Source of the DNA: Bacillota bacterium
GTDB taxonomy: Bacteria; Bacillota; Clostridia; Peptostreptococcales; Anaerovoracaceae
Assembly: GCA_016302925.1 (NCBI GenBank)
Contig: JAEDMR010000084.1
Location: 1 to 8,311, forward strand
Reading direction: 5' to 3'
DNA length: 8,311 nucleotides
A program made the translations under genes and the position numbers. The notes beneath the pieces were generated by a model. It ran no database searches. It was not told the DNA's origin and saw only the letters and a list, made by a program, of their open reading frames with translations. This document shows positions 6,432-8,311 of the stretch, piece by piece; position 1 is the first letter of the stretch, and each line of letters begins with the position of its first letter.

Positions 6432-6476
6432 CAGCTCGTCGAGTGAGTACACATTGTGCACTCACTCGACGGGCTG
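6432..6476. repeat. Long inverted repeat / hairpin, 17-bp arms
   Basis: CAGCTCGTCGAGTGAGT (6432-6448) pairs with ACTCACTCGACGGGCTG (6460-6476). The single non-identical position is a T-G wobble in plus-strand RNA but a C-A mismatch in minus-strand RNA, so the RNA fold favours the plus strand. The loop carries a further CAC-ATT-GTG mini-stem after one mismatch. No T-tract follows on either strand, so it is not a standard terminator. Confidence 0.85.
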
Positions 6477-6487
6477 AAGCCACATAA

Positions 6488-6546
6488 ATAGACAAATCGG
6501 AAATAAAAATAGACAATAGGTCTATTTCTTTCCCTGATTTGTCTAT
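6488..6546. repeat. Imperfect 27-bp dyad with a perfect core operator-like palindrome
   Basis: Arms 6488-6514 and 6520-6546 are 27 bases each around a 5-base centre, with 22 of 27 positions paired. The inner 8 bp (AAATAGAC / GTCTATTT) and outer 11 bp (ATAGACAAATC / GATTTGTCTAT) are perfect. ATAGAC thus appears four times in alternating orientation (two on each strand). It lies directly after the T-tract of the sstT terminator. Confidence 0.82.
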
Positions 6547-6548
6547 AG

Positions 6549-6579
6549 AAAAACCAAAAGGGCTGCCTGCGGCAGCCCT
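6549..6579 (-). terminator. Rho-independent terminator of sstT
   Basis: Perfect 9-bp GC-rich stem AGGGCTGCC / GGCAGCCCT with a 3-base loop (6559-6579), followed on the minus strand by TTTGGTTTTT. It begins 23 bases after the sstT stop. No T-tract on the plus strand, so it acts on sstT. Confidence 0.9.
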
Positions 6580-6602
6580 GTCGTGCATCGGAATCGATGA
6601 AG

Positions 6603-7814
6603 TTATTTTCTCTTTTTCTTTTCTGCCATATCTGCAGCAGCCGTAAACAGCACATCGGTGGAAGAGTTCAGCGCAGTTTCGCAGGAATCCTGGATAACTC
6701 CTACGATGAAGCCTACGCCTACCACCTGCATTGCCAGATCATTCGGAATACCGAAGAGGGAGCATGCCAGCGGAATCAGCAGCAGGGAGCCGCCGGCCAC
6801 GCCGGATGCACCGCAGGCACTGATGGCAGACAGCACGCACAGGATGATTGCCGTCGGAATGTCCACTGCAATGCCCAGCGTATGAGCAGCGGCCAGGGTC
6901 AGAATGGAAATGGTGATGGCAGCACCGCCCATGTTGATGGTGGCACCCAGAGGAATGGAAATGGAATAGGTATCCTTATCCAGACCCAGTTCATCACACA
7001 GCCGCATATTTACAGGAATATTGGCTGCAGAACTTCTGGTGAAGAAAGCGGTGATGCCGCTGTCCTTCAGGCACTTCAGCACCAGCGGATACGGATTCTC
7101 CTTTGTATTGAAATATACGATGATCGGGTTGATGACCAGCGCATCGAAAAGCATGGTGCCCACCAGTACCAGAATCAGCTTTCCGTAGTCCAGCAGGGTG
7201 GACAGACCGCTGGTGGCAATGGAGTTGAATACCAGACCCATAACACCCAGAGGTGCGAAGCGGATGACCCATCTTACCACCTGGGAAACAGCTTCCGAAA
7301 TATCAGACAGGAAGTTCTTCGTGTTTTCCGAAGCATGGCGCAGCGCAATACCCAGCAGAATCGCCCAGGTCAGAATACCGATGTAGTTGGCGTTCAGCAG
7401 TGCATTGATCGGATTGGATACCACATTGAATACCAGTGTACGCAGTACTTCTGCGATGCCTTCCGGCGGAGCCACATCAGAAGCACCTTCTGCCAGTGCC
7501 AGCTGGGTCGGGAAAATAAAGCTGACAACAACAGCGATGGTTCCTGCCAGGAATGTTCCCAGAAGATACAGGACTAAAATACGTTTCATGTTGGTTTTCT
7601 GTCCGGTCTTATGCTGTGAGATGGCAGACATAACCAGGAAGAACACCAGAACCGGCGCCACTGCCTTCAGTGCACCGACAAACAGATCACCGAAGATGGT
7701 GATGCCTGACAGCTTGTCCGGTGCTGTCAGCGCCAGTACGATACCTATGATCAGTCCGATGACGATCTGCTGCACCAGACTGAGTCGGTTCCATTTCTTG
7801 AACAACTCTTTCAT
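6603..7814 (-). CDS. sstT: Serine/threonine:Na+ symporter, SstT-type
   Basis: Sodium-coupled uptake transporter for serine and threonine in the cytoplasmic membrane, of the dicarboxylate/amino acid:cation symporter (DAACS) family. 403 residues, close to the E. coli SstT length. Signature segments: FFTRSSAANIPVNM (257-270, the serine-rich re-entrant loop), IPLGATINMGGAAI (287-300, with the NMGG sodium/substrate site), GASGVAGGSLLLIP (335-348) and QDSCETALNSSTDVLF (375-390). Several hydrophobic helices are evident and the C-terminus ends in a basic KKKRK. ATG 7812-7814 has GGAGGG upstream; a second ATG seven bases earlier is out of frame and very short. It has its own promoter and terminator. 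Serine/threonine specificity is taken from strong likeness to SstT rather than GltP/GltT. Confidence 0.95.
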   Translation of the reverse strand: MKELFKKWNRLSLVQQIVIGLIIGIVLALTAPDKLSGITIFGDLFVGALKAVAPVLVFFLVMSAISQHKTGQKTNMKRILVLYLLGTFLAGTIAVVVSFIFPTQLALAEGASDVAPPEGIAEVLRTLVFNVVSNPINALLNANYIGILTWAILLGIALRHASENTKNFLSDISEAVSQVVRWVIRFAPLGVMGLVFNSIATSGLSTLLDYGKLILVLVGTMLFDALVINPIIVYFNTKENPYPLVLKCLKDSGITAFFTRSSAANIPVNMRLCDELGLDKDTYSISIPLGATINMGGAAITISILTLAAAHTLGIAVDIPTAIILCVLSAISACGASGVAGGSLLLIPLACSLFGIPNDLAMQVVGVGFIVGVIQDSCETALNSSTDVLFTAAADMAEKKKRK

Positions 7815-7835
7815 AATTCATTACCCTCCAAAAAA

Positions 7836-7861
7836 TTGCGTTTCTATTGCTTTTCTATTGC
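7836..7861 (-). repeat. 11-bp tandem repeat in the sstT leader
   Basis: Minus strand GCAATAGAAAA, GCAATAGAAAC, then a partial GCAAT, with an 11-base period, between the promoter and the ribosome binding site. A protein- or RNA-binding role is possible; slippage is equally possible. Confidence 0.65.
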
Positions 7862-7880
7862 ATTTTAGCGTACTCATTTT

Positions 7881-7909
7881 ATTATGCCACGTTTCGGCAG
7901 GAAACGCAA
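7881..7909 (-). promoter_or_regulatory. Sigma-A promoter of sstT with a dyad in the spacer
   Basis: Minus-strand TTGCGT (7904-7909), 17-base spacer, CATAAT (7881-7886); predicted start near 7874, leader about 60 bases. A perfect 6-bp dyad CGTTTC-ggcag-GAAACG (7890-7906) fills the spacer and touches the -35, a good position for a repressor operator. It has no T-tract, so it is not a terminator for the upstream gene. Confidence 0.7.
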
Positions 7910-7911
7910 GG

Positions 7912-8311
7912 TTAAATTCTCTTTTCCATCCTCTTCCCCAGCAGGCTGCAGGCCGTCACGAAAACCACCAGCAGTACCATAATCAGAATACCACAGTGCA
8001 TGAAGAAGGTATCCGGAAGGATCTTTATGATCGGATCCGTCTGTGCGTCGAAGATCCAGAAATCATTGCGGAACAGAATCTTATGCATCAGAACGAAGGC
8101 CAGATCCCAGTTCACCGCCACCAGGCCGCCCACCAGAGCCACCAGCACCAGTGCTGCCCTGCCCGTCCAGCGAAGCCAGGTAAAATCCCGGTCGCATCGC
8201 CGAAGCTGCCGCAGGATACGAACCACAAGCCAGATCAGGCCGGCTGTACCAATCACCTGACAGCCGATAAAAATCCGTTTCACTTCCTCGAAATGGATTC
8301 TTCCCGATTCC
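7912..8311 (-). CDS. DUF1461/TIGR01906 family membrane protein (N-terminus cut by window edge)
   Basis: C-terminal 132 residues of a membrane protein whose start lies beyond the window. I place it in the DUF1461 (TIGR01906) family by the block FVLMHKILFRNDFWIFDAQT, followed by DPIIKILPDTFF, which matches the family's F-H-x-x-F-F-x-x-D-x-W-x-x-D-P-x-T-D-x-L-I pattern. Three hydrophobic segments are visible, about residues 11-30, 48-70 and 105-125 of this fragment. A GTG at 8281-8283 is an internal valine codon of the longer frame, not a start, because the frame stays open to the edge and continues the family pattern (EEVKRIF). No terminator lies between its stop and sstT, so some read-through into sstT is possible. 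Function of the family is unknown to me. Confidence 0.8.
   Translation of the reverse strand, partial: ESGRIHFEEVKRIFIGCQVIGTAGLIWLVVRILRQLRRCDRDFTWLRWTGRAALVLVALVGGLVAVNWDLAFVLMHKILFRNDFWIFDAQTDPIIKILPDTFFMHCGILIMVLLVVFVTACSLLGKRMEKRI

Larger units (their letters stand above)
6100..6548. other. Gene-free structured spacer between sstT and the MATE gene
   Basis: About 450 bases with no reading frame that has a ribosome site plus recognisable protein character on either strand. It holds, from low to high coordinate, a cluster of GTTCCAA/TTGGAAC heptamers (6229-6337), a TCGTCCA direct repeat (6251-6278), a 45-base hairpin (6432-6476) and a 59-base imperfect dyad (6488-6546). The middle part is more AT-rich than the flanking genes. 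The look is that of a decayed mobile element end or an unannotated non-coding element, but no transposase remnant could be recognised. Confidence 0.5.

Noticed and set aside
6385..6655. Two overlapping minus-strand frames (67 and 79 codons) across the hairpins
   Set aside because: They run through the sstT terminator and both inverted repeats; codons reflect the dyads, not a protein.
6597..7577. Long plus-strand open frame of 326 codons opposite sstT
   Set aside because: It is antisense to a clearly conserved transporter, its translation is rich in Gln, His and Asn without domain character, and it has no supporting start region. It is an artefact of sstT codon use.
7890..7906. Dyad after the DUF1461 gene as its terminator
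   Set aside because: Only 6 bp of stem and no T-tract on the minus strand; it lies inside the sstT promoter and is better read as an operator candidate.
1..8311. tRNA or rRNA genes, CRISPR array, T-box or other riboswitch
   Set aside because: I looked for cloverleaf-like sequence, regularly spaced repeats with unique spacers, and conserved leader motifs and saw none; the leaders here are short or carry only simple repeats.

Overview
This window looks like chromosomal DNA from a low-to-mid GC anaerobic Firmicute, probably a Clostridia/Lachnospiraceae-type gut bacterium. The grounds are strong AGGAGG-like ribosome binding sites, short hairpin-plus-T terminators, sigma-A style promoters with 17-bp spacers, and the gene content. 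This is inference from style and families; no marker gene fixes the species. All genes lie on the minus strand, so transcription runs from high to low coordinates.

Layout in transcription order. (1) 8311-7912: the C-terminal part of a DUF1461/TIGR01906 membrane protein, cut by the window edge. (2) 7814-6603: an SstT-type sodium:serine/threonine symporter with its own promoter and terminator. (3) 6558-6077: about 480 bases with no convincing gene but several dyads and repeats; this is the least explained part of the window. (4) 6041-3880: a MATE efflux transporter and a TrmO (TsaA-type) tRNA m6t6A37 methyltransferase that overlap by ATGA and form an operon, closed by a terminator. (5) 3754-2519: a PLP-dependent class I aminotransferase whose promoter is embedded in the preceding terminator. 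(6) 2368-1226: an Lrp/AsnC regulator followed after 12 bases by an aspartate/glutamate-type racemase, one operon closed by a terminator. (7) 963-1: an APC-superfamily amino acid permease, C-terminus off the window, preceded by a leader with a good sigma-54-type -24/-12 element.

The main theme is amino acid handling: two transporters, an aminotransferase, a racemase and an amino-acid-sensing type of regulator. A reasonable but unproven reading is that the Lrp-like protein controls the racemase operon and perhaps the adjacent aminotransferase and permease. TrmO (translation fidelity) and MATE (drug/cation efflux) are unrelated housekeeping and efflux functions that share a transcript.

No clearly new enzyme or defence system is visible. 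The best second-look items are the regulatory DNA: the sigma-54-like promoter with upstream 20-bp-period repeats at the permease, tandem repeats at the regulator and sstT promoters, the terminator/promoter fusion before the aminotransferase, and the structured island between sstT and the MATE gene.
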